DNA from: JACPHB01 sp964553885
GTDB lineage: Bacteria > Patescibacteriota > Minisyncoccia > UBA10092
Assembly: GCA_964553885.1 (NCBI GenBank)
Contig: CAZKLP010000015.1
Span: 1 to 15,223 of the forward strand
DNA length: 15,223 nt
Direction: 5' to 3'
Part shown: positions 1 to 6,492 of the stretch, one piece after another
Layout of the letters: the number at the start of each line of letters is the position of its first letter
Position numbering within the stretch: the first letter of the stretch is position 1
Notes under the pieces: generated by a model
What the model was told of the DNA's origin: nothing
The model's database searches: none
Seen by the model: the letters and a program-made list of their open reading frames with translations, nothing else
Translations under genes and position numbers: made by a program

Positions 1-1
1 A

Positions 2-304
2 AAAGAAAAAATAGCATTCCGAATTATTCCAAAAAGTGTAATATGGAGATCGCACTTCTTCACTTTTAACTTTGAATATTATATGGGAATGCCGAAGGTT
101 GATCTTACCAACGCACGGGATTTAATAGTGGATTTCTTCTGGTTCAGAGATAGGTCGGAATATCCGTTCTACTCATTTATAATCACCGAAAACAAAATGG
201 AGTCGGAAAAAATTCGCCGCGAATTAGTTGCTAAAAATATTAAAAATATTTCGCCCATAATTGAAATTCAAGGTCAATATCTTTTCACCGTCGGCCCTAA
301 GTAA
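2..304 (+). CDS. Unidentified protein, C-terminal part (5' end outside window)
   Basis: The frame is open from base 2 to the TAA at 302-304, so this is most likely the last 100 residues of a gene beginning upstream. An ATG at 83 could in principle start a 73-residue protein, but the codons before it read smoothly as protein (…FRIIPKSVIWRSHFF…) and no ribosome binding site precedes it. The visible part is soluble-looking, with an aromatic stretch (IVDFFWFRDRSEYPFYSF), a charged helix (ESEKIRRELVAKNIKN) and a final beta-rich end (IIEIQGQYLFTVGPK). I do not recognise the family. The short gap to the following methyltransferase on the same strand suggests a shared transcript and hence an envelope-related role, but that is only context. 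Confidence 0.6.
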   Translation, partial: KEKIAFRIIPKSVIWRSHFFTFNFEYYMGMPKVDLTNARDLIVDFFWFRDRSEYPFYSFIITENKMESEKIRRELVAKNIKNISPIIEIQGQYLFTVGPK

Positions 305-342
305 TTTGACTGCTTACCAAATAAAATAATATATTTAATCTT

Positions 343-1071
343 GTGATGGAAAGTTTAAAAAAATTTAATACTTACAGTAATTTTCCTCCGGAGATACACG
401 AAAATTTCATAAAAACATACGCGCTTCCTTACCGGGAAAAATTTAATGAGTGCGTTGACCTCGGCTGCGGAGCGGGCGGATTAACGAAAGAATTATTAAA
501 ACACCGTCCGTGCCGCGTTGTCGGCATTGATATTTCAGATTTATCAATTAACCTATGTCTCGCTGATCCATATTTAAAGAGAAATGACGCTCTGTTTCTT
601 TTAGATGACGTAATGAATCTCGCGGATAAAAAAGATTTTCAAAGTCGCTTTGATTTATTAATGTCTTATAGCGTATTTCATATAGTCCCCGGAAATACGA
701 CTTCAAAATTTAAATTATTAAAAAATATTTCAAAGCCCGAGGCGATTATAGCGATAGATTCAATTCCGAAAATTACCTGGAACAAAGTTTTCTATTTTTT
801 CGTCAGAAACGCTTTTAAATGGGGAATAGGCGGAGCGGCCATAAGATTAATCGGACCATGGGCATTGCCTCATAGATCAAAAAGTTATATCGAAGAACTT
901 TCACAGCTGGATTATATGAAAGATTTTTCGTCTTCTAATTTTATTGATTTGTCTTATTTTAAATCGGAAGAATTTAAATCTTCATTCAAGTTATTGCGCC
1001 TCGATATTGTTCCGCAAGACACTTTTTTTACCGCAAGAAGAGTTCGCTTCGCTGTAGAACGCTTGCCCTGA
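343..1071 (+). CDS. Class I SAM-dependent methyltransferase
   Basis: A Rossmann-fold methyltransferase of 241-242 residues. Motif I is VDLGCGAGG (about residues 38-46), the acidic ribose-binding motif is VGIDIS (60-65), and the post-II strand is FDLLMSYSVFHIVPG (103-117). These bind S-adenosylmethionine; the acceptor is unknown, and by context could be a sugar, lipid or small molecule in envelope synthesis. The start is either GTG at 343 or ATG at 346, and I see no clear Shine-Dalgarno to choose between them. The last residues (about RFAVERLP) and the TGA stop are encoded by a widespread-looking dispersed repeat (see 1065-1086), so the native C-terminus may have been replaced or extended. It converges on the large membrane gene ending at 1087. 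Confidence 0.85.
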   Translation: MMESLKKFNTYSNFPPEIHENFIKTYALPYREKFNECVDLGCGAGGLTKELLKHRPCRVVGIDISDLSINLCLADPYLKRNDALFLLDDVMNLADKKDFQSRFDLLMSYSVFHIVPGNTTSKFKLLKNISKPEAIIAIDSIPKITWNKVFYFFVRNAFKWGIGGAAIRLIGPWALPHRSKSYIEELSQLDYMKDFSSSNFIDLSYFKSEEFKSSFKLLRLDIVPQDTFFTARRVRFAVERLP

Positions 1072-1086
1072 ACCTGTCGAAAAGGC
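1065..1086. repeat. Dispersed-repeat-like sequence spanning a stop codon
   Basis: The 22 bases GCCCTGAACC…CGAAAAGGC sit across the stop of the methyltransferase and end one base before the stop of the convergent membrane gene. The ends are complementary (GCC…GGC). The sequence is close to a short motif, CCTGAGCCTGTCGAAGG, that I recall recurring in intergenic regions of many unrelated bacterial genomes. That resemblance is from memory and not from a search. It may form a weak stem between the two convergent genes, but there is no U-tract, so I do not call it a terminator. Confidence 0.45.
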
Positions 1087-3561
1087 TTAGCGATTCCAAA
1101 TAATATTATAAAGCGCTATCTTATACTGCCTCCATAGATTGGGGTATTTAAATATTAATTCATGCTCCCCTTCCGGAACGAAAACTGATTTGAACAAATA
1201 ATTAGCATTGTAAATTTCTGTTTTCTGGCCGTCTATGTATGCCTCCCAAGTCGGCAAATTGGCATCGGAGTAAACTAACCAACCGCTTCCTTTAGTTTTT
1301 AATTTAACCAATTGGGATTCAAAGCTTTCAATTTCTATTTTTGTATTTTGTATTTTGTATTTTGTATTTGGTATAGATTTTGAATCTACTTCTACAAGCG
1401 TCGTTTTGTTAAAATCTTTAACTTTCAAAAGTTCCTCAAAAGCGTCTTCAGGATTAACGTATTTTACGCTTTTAGCGAAATAGATTCTTGGCATAACCGC
1501 GGTGTTTTCATAAATATAGACGGGGATGTTCTTTTCGGTGGCTGTAGTTTCGTAAACTAATTTTAAGTTATTGAGTTTAAATGAAGAAAAAACATATTTA
1601 ATGTTAAGCATTGAGAAAAGATCGATATTCTCTGGGGAAGAAAATATGTTTATCTTTTCATTTAACGATAACTTGGTTGAGCGGAGCCATGGCTCGCCTG
1701 CGATTGAAGTTGGGATTTCAAAACCGATTTTGTCAAAAATATTGGCAATTCTGCCGGATAAAAACGGTTCCAGTCCCCCAAAGGTATCCATATTAAAATA
1801 AACGCCTATGTTTGACTCCATTGTTTTAATCTGATAATCCGTCCAATCTTTAACGTTAAAAATTCCGAATTCTTGATATGACTCCGGCGGATAAAATCTA
1901 AAAAACCTATAGCGTTCTCCTTCCGGATAATGATTTTTAATGAAACTTACCGTATCCGGATAATTTATGATTTTTGACTGGGGAATAAACTCATAATATC
2001 CCTGCCAAATTAAAGTTAAGTTTAAAAATGTGAAAATCAGCGCAGTCTTCTTTAAATTATCAAAATTGATTTTCCTTTTCTGATATAAAACAAAAACCAT
2101 TATCGCCATTAAAACGCTTAAAAATGAAACAACAAAATGATAGTTGCTTAAACTAAAAGCGCTTAAAAATTTGTCCAACTCGGAAATGATAACATTATGG
2201 TAATGCTCCACGGGAAACTGCCGAGTTCCCGAATAAATTTTGGTATCAAAAAATTTAAAAATGCCGGCCAAAATTTGATCGCGAAACAAATAAACTAAAA
2301 ATACGCCGATAACCGCGGCAAAATTTATCAAACCAAAAATTTTAAGCGCGCCGATAAATTTTTTAAAGTACGGCGATTCTTTTATTTGTTCCATATTATC
2401 TAAAGCAAAACCGGCTAGTAGCGCCAAGGCAAAACCGCCCATGTACGACCAATGAAAAACTCCGCGAAAACGGTTAAAGCCGGGTAAAAAATGCAAAACC
2501 CAAAAAATCCCGGTCCATTTAATGCGAACCAAAAAAGAGAAAACGGCAACCCCCGTCCAAAAAGCGATAAACTTATTTTGTTTAACTAAAAGTATCGCCG
2601 CGACAACAAAAAGAAACGGCAAGGCGCCGATATAATAATTGGCAATGAGCCCCAAACTCTCCAAACCGGTGAATTGCGGAAACTGGATATATGGATAAAA
2701 AAATCTTAAAGGATCGGCAATATGCATAAAATCATAAGATAAATCGGCAAAATTTAAAGCGCCGCCTCGAGTCGTAAATTTTAAGTAGTTCAAAACAGGT
2801 AAAATCCAAAAACTCGCTAAAATCGCCCCAAGGGTAGAGAAAGTAAAATATCCGATAATCGATTTAAACTTAGCGACACCGACACTTCCATAATTAGAAT
2901 TATGGCAGTAGGTTAAAAATAGAGCCCAAAAAAATCCGACGATAAAAGTATAAAAAACGATTTGTGTTTCCCCTGCCGCCAAGCCGTAAGCGGCGATTAA
3001 ACTTCCCCATAGCCACCACCAATTTTGATTCTTTGATATTTTTAAAATCGCCAGAAAAAATAACGGAATAAAAACGTAAACATTGCTGAATGGAAAAGTC
3101 GGGCCCCAATATAAATGATTCTGGCTTAGCATATAGGCAATGCCTGTGATAGAAGAAGCAATTTTTGACAAAGACAAGCTTCTTGCTAGCCAATATATTG
3201 CCAGACCTCCGAGTAGGAAATTGGAAAAAGTCAGCCAGTTGTAAAGCTGGAGTCCGTCAAAAAATTTATAATAAATAAAAATTAATGGATTAAAAAAACC
3301 GACTTGCGTCAGATACACGGGAAATCCGGATAAATAATTTTCCCACCACAGCCGCAAATGCCCTTGTTTTAAGCCATCTCCAAAATCGCTTAAAAATTTA
3401 TATTGCGCCGAACCAAGACCAGAAAAATCGTTTATTATTTTATCATCGAATAAAATCGGCCACAAAACTGCCGCTAAGCCGATAAAAAACAGAAAAAATA
3501 CTGTCGTTCCCCAAACAAACTTATTGTTGAAAAATACTTTTTTTAGTTCGTCAATTTTCAT
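1087..3561 (-). CDS. YfhO-family large multispanning membrane protein
   Basis: A polytopic membrane protein of 824 residues. Roughly the first 500 residues are a dozen or more hydrophobic helices with loops typical of the YfhO family (GFFNPLIFIYY, LAAGETQIVFYT, LPGFNRFRGVFHWSYMGGFALALLAG). The rest is an extracytoplasmic beta-rich domain ending in the family signature GWLVYSDANLPTWEAYIDG…VPEGEHELIFKY. Members of this family have a GT-C-like fold and are linked to lipid-linked sugar transfer onto envelope polymers; the substrate here is unknown. An ATG at 3577-3579 is in frame, but AAGG lies 6 nt before the ATG at 3559-3561 (MKIDELKK), so I prefer that start. It is divergent from the flippase. 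A heptanucleotide repeat lies in frame near the C-terminus (1336-1370). A paralogue is encoded at 13981-15223. Confidence 0.85.
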   Translation of the reverse strand: MKIDELKKVFFNNKFVWGTTVFFLFFIGLAAVLWPILFDDKIINDFSGLGSAQYKFLSDFGDGLKQGHLRLWWENYLSGFPVYLTQVGFFNPLIFIYYKFFDGLQLYNWLTFSNFLLGGLAIYWLARSLSLSKIASSITGIAYMLSQNHLYWGPTFPFSNVYVFIPLFFLAILKISKNQNWWWLWGSLIAAYGLAAGETQIVFYTFIVGFFWALFLTYCHNSNYGSVGVAKFKSIIGYFTFSTLGAILASFWILPVLNYLKFTTRGGALNFADLSYDFMHIADPLRFFYPYIQFPQFTGLESLGLIANYYIGALPFLFVVAAILLVKQNKFIAFWTGVAVFSFLVRIKWTGIFWVLHFLPGFNRFRGVFHWSYMGGFALALLAGFALDNMEQIKESPYFKKFIGALKIFGLINFAAVIGVFLVYLFRDQILAGIFKFFDTKIYSGTRQFPVEHYHNVIISELDKFLSAFSLSNYHFVVSFLSVLMAIMVFVLYQKRKINFDNLKKTALIFTFLNLTLIWQGYYEFIPQSKIINYPDTVSFIKNHYPEGERYRFFRFYPPESYQEFGIFNVKDWTDYQIKTMESNIGVYFNMDTFGGLEPFLSGRIANIFDKIGFEIPTSIAGEPWLRSTKLSLNEKINIFSSPENIDLFSMLNIKYVFSSFKLNNLKLVYETTATEKNIPVYIYENTAVMPRIYFAKSVKYVNPEDAFEELLKVKDFNKTTLVEVDSKSIPNTKYKIQNTKIEIESFESQLVKLKTKGSGWLVYSDANLPTWEAYIDGQKTEIYNANYLFKSVFVPEGEHELIFKYPNLWRQYKIALYNIIWNR
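1336..1370. repeat. Heptanucleotide tandem repeat inside the YfhO-type coding sequence
   Basis: Three perfect copies of TATTTTG occupy 1344-1364, flanked by an 8-base variant (one extra T, 1336-1343) and a 6-base variant (one T fewer, 1365-1370). On the coding strand they give the low-complexity peptide NTKYKIQNTK in the extracytoplasmic domain. Seven is not a multiple of three, so gain or loss of a single unit would shift the frame about 85 codons before the natural stop. The flanking 8- and 6-base variants look like earlier slippage events that compensate each other. Confidence 0.85.
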
Positions 3562-3584
3562 ACTGAACCTTGCTATCATACTAC

Positions 3585-3599
3585 ATTATGGGGCATAAT
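3585..3599. promoter_or_regulatory. Putative symmetric bidirectional promoter (palindromic -10 pair)
   Basis: The short gap between the divergent YfhO-type and flippase genes contains ATTATG-GGG-CATAAT, a perfect 6-bp inverted repeat. Each strand therefore shows a CATAAT hexamer, one mismatch from the TATAAT -10 consensus, pointing at the gene on its side. A weak -35-like TTGCTA lies at 3570-3575 on the plus strand, 18 bases upstream of the plus-strand hexamer. The gap is too small for two independent promoters, so overlapping divergent initiation is plausible. The call is based on sequence only. Confidence 0.35.
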
Positions 3600-3607
3600 A
3601 GAAATCA

Positions 3608-4855
3608 ATGGAAATCCGCGGAAAAATAATACAATGGCTTAACAAAGCTTCTAATTTTTTAGGCACTAATCTTTTTTATACTCTTAAGGGCGGGTCCGCG
3701 CTTACGCTGAATAATTTTATTTCAGTTGCCGCTAATCTTGCTTTGGCGTTTTTTTTCGCGCGCCTTTTACCGAAAGAAGTTTACGGCGCATATAGTTACA
3801 TTCTTGCTTGGATTTCCGTTCTCGGCATTTTTGCTCTTCCTGGGATGGACACGGCCGTCATCCAATCGGTTAGCCGTGGCTTTGAAAGTTCGCTTGTTTT
3901 AGGGCTTAAAAAAAAAATACGCTACGGAATATTGGGAACGCTGGCCGCTTTATTAATCGGCGGATATTATTTTTATAACGGAAACCATACATTGGCAAAC
4001 GTTTTTTTTATAAGCGCGATATTCATCCCGTTTTTGAGCAGCTTCCAAATTTACAACGCTTATTTGGTAGGCAAAAAAGAATTTAAAACATCGGCTCTTT
4101 ACGGAATAACGGGCCAAATATTCACCGCTTTAACTTTAGTAACCGCTATTTATCTGACAGATAATATCATATATATAGTAAGCGCTTACATATTCGCCAC
4201 CGTTCTGCCAAATTTTGTTTTCTTCATCAAAACAAAAATTAAAGCGGCTAGAGCTCCGTCGCCGAATGACCCGGAAATAATGGCTTACGCCAAGCATTTG
4301 AGTTTAATAAACATTATCTCCATGGCGACGCCTTACATTGATCAATTTCTGGCTTTTCATTTTCTTGGAGCGGCAAATCTTGCCACCTACGCATTCGCTA
4401 CCGCTCCGCCGGAACAAATAAAAGGACTTTTCAAAGGCATGTCCGACCTGGCATTGCCGAAATTTTCGCAAAGATCAGAAGAAGAATTAAAAAAAACTAT
4501 GACAAGAAAGATTATTATTTATTCGGTTTTTGTGGCGCTGGTAGTGGGCGCGTATATTATTTTAGCGCCACTGTTTTATAAAATAATTTTTCCCCAATAT
4601 ATTGACGCTGTGTTTCTGTCGCAGATTTTCGCCTTATCGCTTTTAAGCGCTCCGCCGGCACTTATAGTGGGCGCGCTTTCCGCGCATAAAAAAATTAAAA
4701 AATTGTATTTATTCAACATCGTTTCTCCCTTATTCCAGATTTTGACAATGACAATTTTAACACCTTTATACGGCCTGATTGGTTTAGTCGCCGCCAGAGT
4801 TATTGGCAGAACATTCAACGTCTTTCTCGCGCTAGGCATTTACTACCGGCGGTAA
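3608..4855 (+). CDS. Oligosaccharide flippase, Wzx/MOP superfamily
   Basis: A 415-residue hydrophobic protein with about 12 membrane segments of the polysaccharide biosynthesis (Wzx-like) branch of the MOP exporter superfamily. The N-terminal part has the family pattern LKGGSALTLNNFISVAANLALAFFFARLLPKEVYGAYSY (around residues 27-64, shown here in full only to identify it by its LPKEVYGAYSY end). The central part has SLINIISMATPYIDQFL (about 235-251). Such proteins move lipid-linked oligosaccharides across the cytoplasmic membrane. It is a little shorter than many relatives because it stops soon after the last helix, at YYRR. Its last 13 bases overlap the end of the convergent methyltransferase gene. 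It ties the neighbouring glycosyltransferases to an exported glycan. Confidence 0.85.
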   Translation: MEIRGKIIQWLNKASNFLGTNLFYTLKGGSALTLNNFISVAANLALAFFFARLLPKEVYGAYSYILAWISVLGIFALPGMDTAVIQSVSRGFESSLVLGLKKKIRYGILGTLAALLIGGYYFYNGNHTLANVFFISAIFIPFLSSFQIYNAYLVGKKEFKTSALYGITGQIFTALTLVTAIYLTDNIIYIVSAYIFATVLPNFVFFIKTKIKAARAPSPNDPEIMAYAKHLSLINIISMATPYIDQFLAFHFLGAANLATYAFATAPPEQIKGLFKGMSDLALPKFSQRSEEELKKTMTRKIIIYSVFVALVVGAYIILAPLFYKIIFPQYIDAVFLSQIFALSLLSAPPALIVGALSAHKKIKKLYLFNIVSPLFQILTMTILTPLYGLIGLVAARVIGRTFNVFLALGIYYRR

Positions 4856-5613
4856 ACCCCTATCCCCGCCCATTTCTGATTTGGATTTTCAATAAACTCT
4901 TCGCTGTCACTCTTTTTAATTTCCTCCCAAAATCGCCGGACGTCGCAGTTTTTTTCCGGCGGATGCAAGGCAATATCATGAAACGCAATAACTCCCCCCT
5001 CTTTTACAAGAGGAGAATACATCTCAAAATCTTTTTTTACTCCCTCGTACGTATGATCGCCGTCAATGAAAAGAAAATCTATCGGCGTTGTTCCTATTAT
5101 TCCTTTGACCTGTTCCCGGGTGGATACGAAATGTGAATTTTCCCTCAAAAGATATAATCTCTGGAAAGGCAGGAAAAAACTTTTATATAAACTTATTTTC
5201 CACGCGGGATAGCCGCCCCCGAATTCGCCTCCAGGAAGATCAATGCTGATTACTTTCGCGCCGGGATCGGCAAGGCGTGAAAATAAAAAAAGAGTTCCCC
5301 CATCGGCGGTTCCTATTTCTAAAACGGTTTTCGGTTTTAATTCTTTTACCAGTTCGGCAAGCGATATAATTTCAGACCTCACCTGACCGGGCGCGATTAG
5401 TCCGGCAAATCTGTTAAAAACAAAATCAACAAGAACTTTGACTTCCGTTTCCCGGGGATTAAAGCGTTTAATTTTATACTTCGCGTACGGAGCAATTATC
5501 CTTTTTGTAAAAGGTTTTGTTTTTCGGCCTATATAACCTCCGGCCCGTTTAAAAAACGCCCCCGCTCCTTTATTTCGGAAAGTTTCAACCGATTTTTTTA
5601 GCAATATCTTCAT
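4843..5613 (-). CDS. Class I SAM methyltransferase, Methyltransf_24/CmcI-like
   Basis: A 256-residue protein with a basic N-terminal segment (residues 1-50, many Lys/Arg, possibly membrane-associating) and a methyltransferase core. Motif I is VLEIGTADGG (97-106), the acidic motif is VISIDLPGG (121-129), and DFLFIDGDHTYEGVKKD (179-195) and GGVIAFHDI (206-214) are the hallmark strands of the Methyltransf_24/cephalosporin hydroxylase-like group. The Asp and His residues in IDGDH and FHD often hold a divalent metal in that group. The family is common in sugar O-methylation and in antibiotic and envelope gene clusters; the acceptor is unknown here. No Shine-Dalgarno is visible. An AT-rich stretch upstream (5614-5690) could hold a promoter, for example TTACAG with TTATAA 17 bases downstream on the minus strand, but this is weak. 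Confidence 0.8.
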   Translation of the reverse strand: MKILLKKSVETFRNKGAGAFFKRAGGYIGRKTKPFTKRIIAPYAKYKIKRFNPRETEVKVLVDFVFNRFAGLIAPGQVRSEIISLAELVKELKPKTVLEIGTADGGTLFLFSRLADPGAKVISIDLPGGEFGGGYPAWKISLYKSFFLPFQRLYLLRENSHFVSTREQVKGIIGTTPIDFLFIDGDHTYEGVKKDFEMYSPLVKEGGVIAFHDIALHPPEKNCDVRRFWEEIKKSDSEEFIENPNQKWAGIGVYRR

Positions 5614-5696
5614 AAAGACTATTAAAACATAATTTAATTAAATCTTATAATAGATCCGCAATTTATTCTGTAATATATTATGTAATCAAAAAAATC

Positions 5697-5746
5697 TGCC
5701 ATACTAAATCGATCGCAAGAGAATGGCATTTTCAAGCTTCTTGCGA
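5697..5746. repeat. Degenerate palindromic element downstream of the Cas2-like gene; possible terminator
   Basis: TGCCAT (5697-5702) and ATGGCA (5723-5728) are inverted around a 20-base core containing CGATCG. The same layout, with the same 6-base ends and a 20-base core matching at 13 positions, forms the perfect palindrome at 6410-6451, so the two are homologous (25 of 32 bases). A second inverted pair, TCGCAAGA (5713-5720) with TCTTGCGA (5739-5746), overlaps the first, so only one stem can form at a time. Read on the minus strand, the first stem is followed within two bases by seven U residues (A-run at 5688-5694). This would make a fair intrinsic terminator for the gene ending at 5766. 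Confidence 0.65.
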
Positions 5747-5765
5747 CCGGCTTATCCAACATAAA

Positions 5766-6317
5766 TTATTTTAATTTAAATAACTGCTTTAAATGCAAAT
5801 CAACATCTGTTTCTTTGACTCTAAGAAATCTAATAAAGGGAGTGAGATTAAAAATTTCCACTATAAAATCTATTTCATTTTTGCATTCATAAGGATGAAT
5901 AAAAACGCTTTTTTGCATTGGGTAAAACCCAAGTTCTTTTAACTTAGCGACAAATGCCATTCTTCCTTGTTTTTTATCTTCCGGTATATCAAAAATAACT
6001 AAACGCCAAAGGCCATCCCAAATTATCGGCTTTTTAATTTTAATCTTATCAAGATCGTATTTTAAAATTTTTTTCCTGCCTTCACCGGTTAATACAAGCT
6101 CTACCGTTCCATCTTGGTTTTCTCTGTAATCCACAAGTTTTGATCGATAGAGCCGTTTAATTGCTTTTCTCATGTAATCCTCATTAATTTTTTTCCATTC
6201 TTTGGCGGCGGCTCTCACGATTCTAAAATAAACTCTAGGGTTTCTTGTCAGAGATAATGATGCGCCGGCATGTAGCAAAAGCAATATTTTCTTTCCGGTT
6301 TTCCCCAAATGTCTCAT
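5766..6317 (-). CDS. Winged-helix plus Cas2-fold protein, PaaX-like
   Basis: A 183-residue protein. Residues about 1-95 form an alpha-rich winged-helix-like DNA-binding region (ILLLLHAGAS…DYMRKAIKRLYRSKLVDYRE…VELVLTGEGRKKIL). Residues about 101-178 match the Cas2-like ferredoxin fold found in the middle domain of the PaaX repressor family: the first strand is LWRLVIFDIPED with the Cas2-position Asp110, then the MAFVAKLKELGF helix, then MQKSVFIHPY. It lacks the extra C-terminal domain of full PaaX (about 300 residues). There is no cas1 or CRISPR array nearby, so it is not a CRISPR adaptation gene in this context. It stands alone, with about 150-175 bases of AT-rich sequence on each side and homologous palindromes flanking it. 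It could be a transcriptional regulator, a nuclease, or the protein partner of the palindromes. No clear ribosome binding site precedes the ATG; a weak TTGTTT/TATAAA pair lies in the upstream AT-rich stretch. Confidence 0.8.
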   Translation of the reverse strand: MRHLGKTGKKILLLLHAGASLSLTRNPRVYFRIVRAAAKEWKKINEDYMRKAIKRLYRSKLVDYRENQDGTVELVLTGEGRKKILKYDLDKIKIKKPIIWDGLWRLVIFDIPEDKKQGRMAFVAKLKELGFYPMQKSVFIHPYECKNEIDFIVEIFNLTPFIRFLRVKETDVDLHLKQLFKLK

Positions 6318-6409
6318 GTCTTTGTTTTTATTATTTTTAATATATTACAATTTTATATGTTTTATTTAATATGTTTAAAACAATTAATATATTCCATACG
6401 TTATCATAC

Positions 6410-6451
6410 AAAAATGCCATTGTCAAGCGATCGCTTGACAATGGCATTTTT
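6410..6451. repeat. Perfect 42-bp palindrome; also a likely bidirectional terminator
   Basis: Two perfectly complementary 21-base arms meet at GCGA|TCGC with no spacer. The ends are AAAAATGCCATT and AATGGCATTTTT. In RNA this folds to a long stem with a GATC tetraloop. Because both ends carry A5/T5, it could terminate transcription on either strand, in particular that of the GT4 gene ending at 6493 on the minus strand. It is the better-preserved partner of the element at 5697-5728, and the two bracket the Cas2-like gene. The rest of the spacer (6318-6409, 6452-6492) is AT-rich with nothing else I can identify. Confidence 0.9.
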
Positions 6452-6492
6452 AAATAAAAAAATTAATGTGAAAATTTATTAGACCATCATTA

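Noticed and set aside
1571..1801. Open frames on the plus strand within the large YfhO-type gene (also 1611-1796), and on the minus strand at 2900-3193
   Set aside because: They lie wholly inside a well-supported coding sequence in other frames, have no ribosome binding site and encode no recognisable domain.
5952..5966. A 12-base match (AGAATGGCATTT on the coding strand) between the Cas2-like gene and its downstream palindromic element
   Set aside because: It encodes a normal part of the Cas2-fold helix (GRMAFV) and lacks the rest of the element, so chance in AT-rich DNA is likely.
5697..6451. CRISPR-Cas adaptation locus suggested by a Cas2-like protein near repeats
   Set aside because: There are only two repeat elements, they are on opposite sides of the gene, there are no spacers, and no cas1 or other cas genes are visible.
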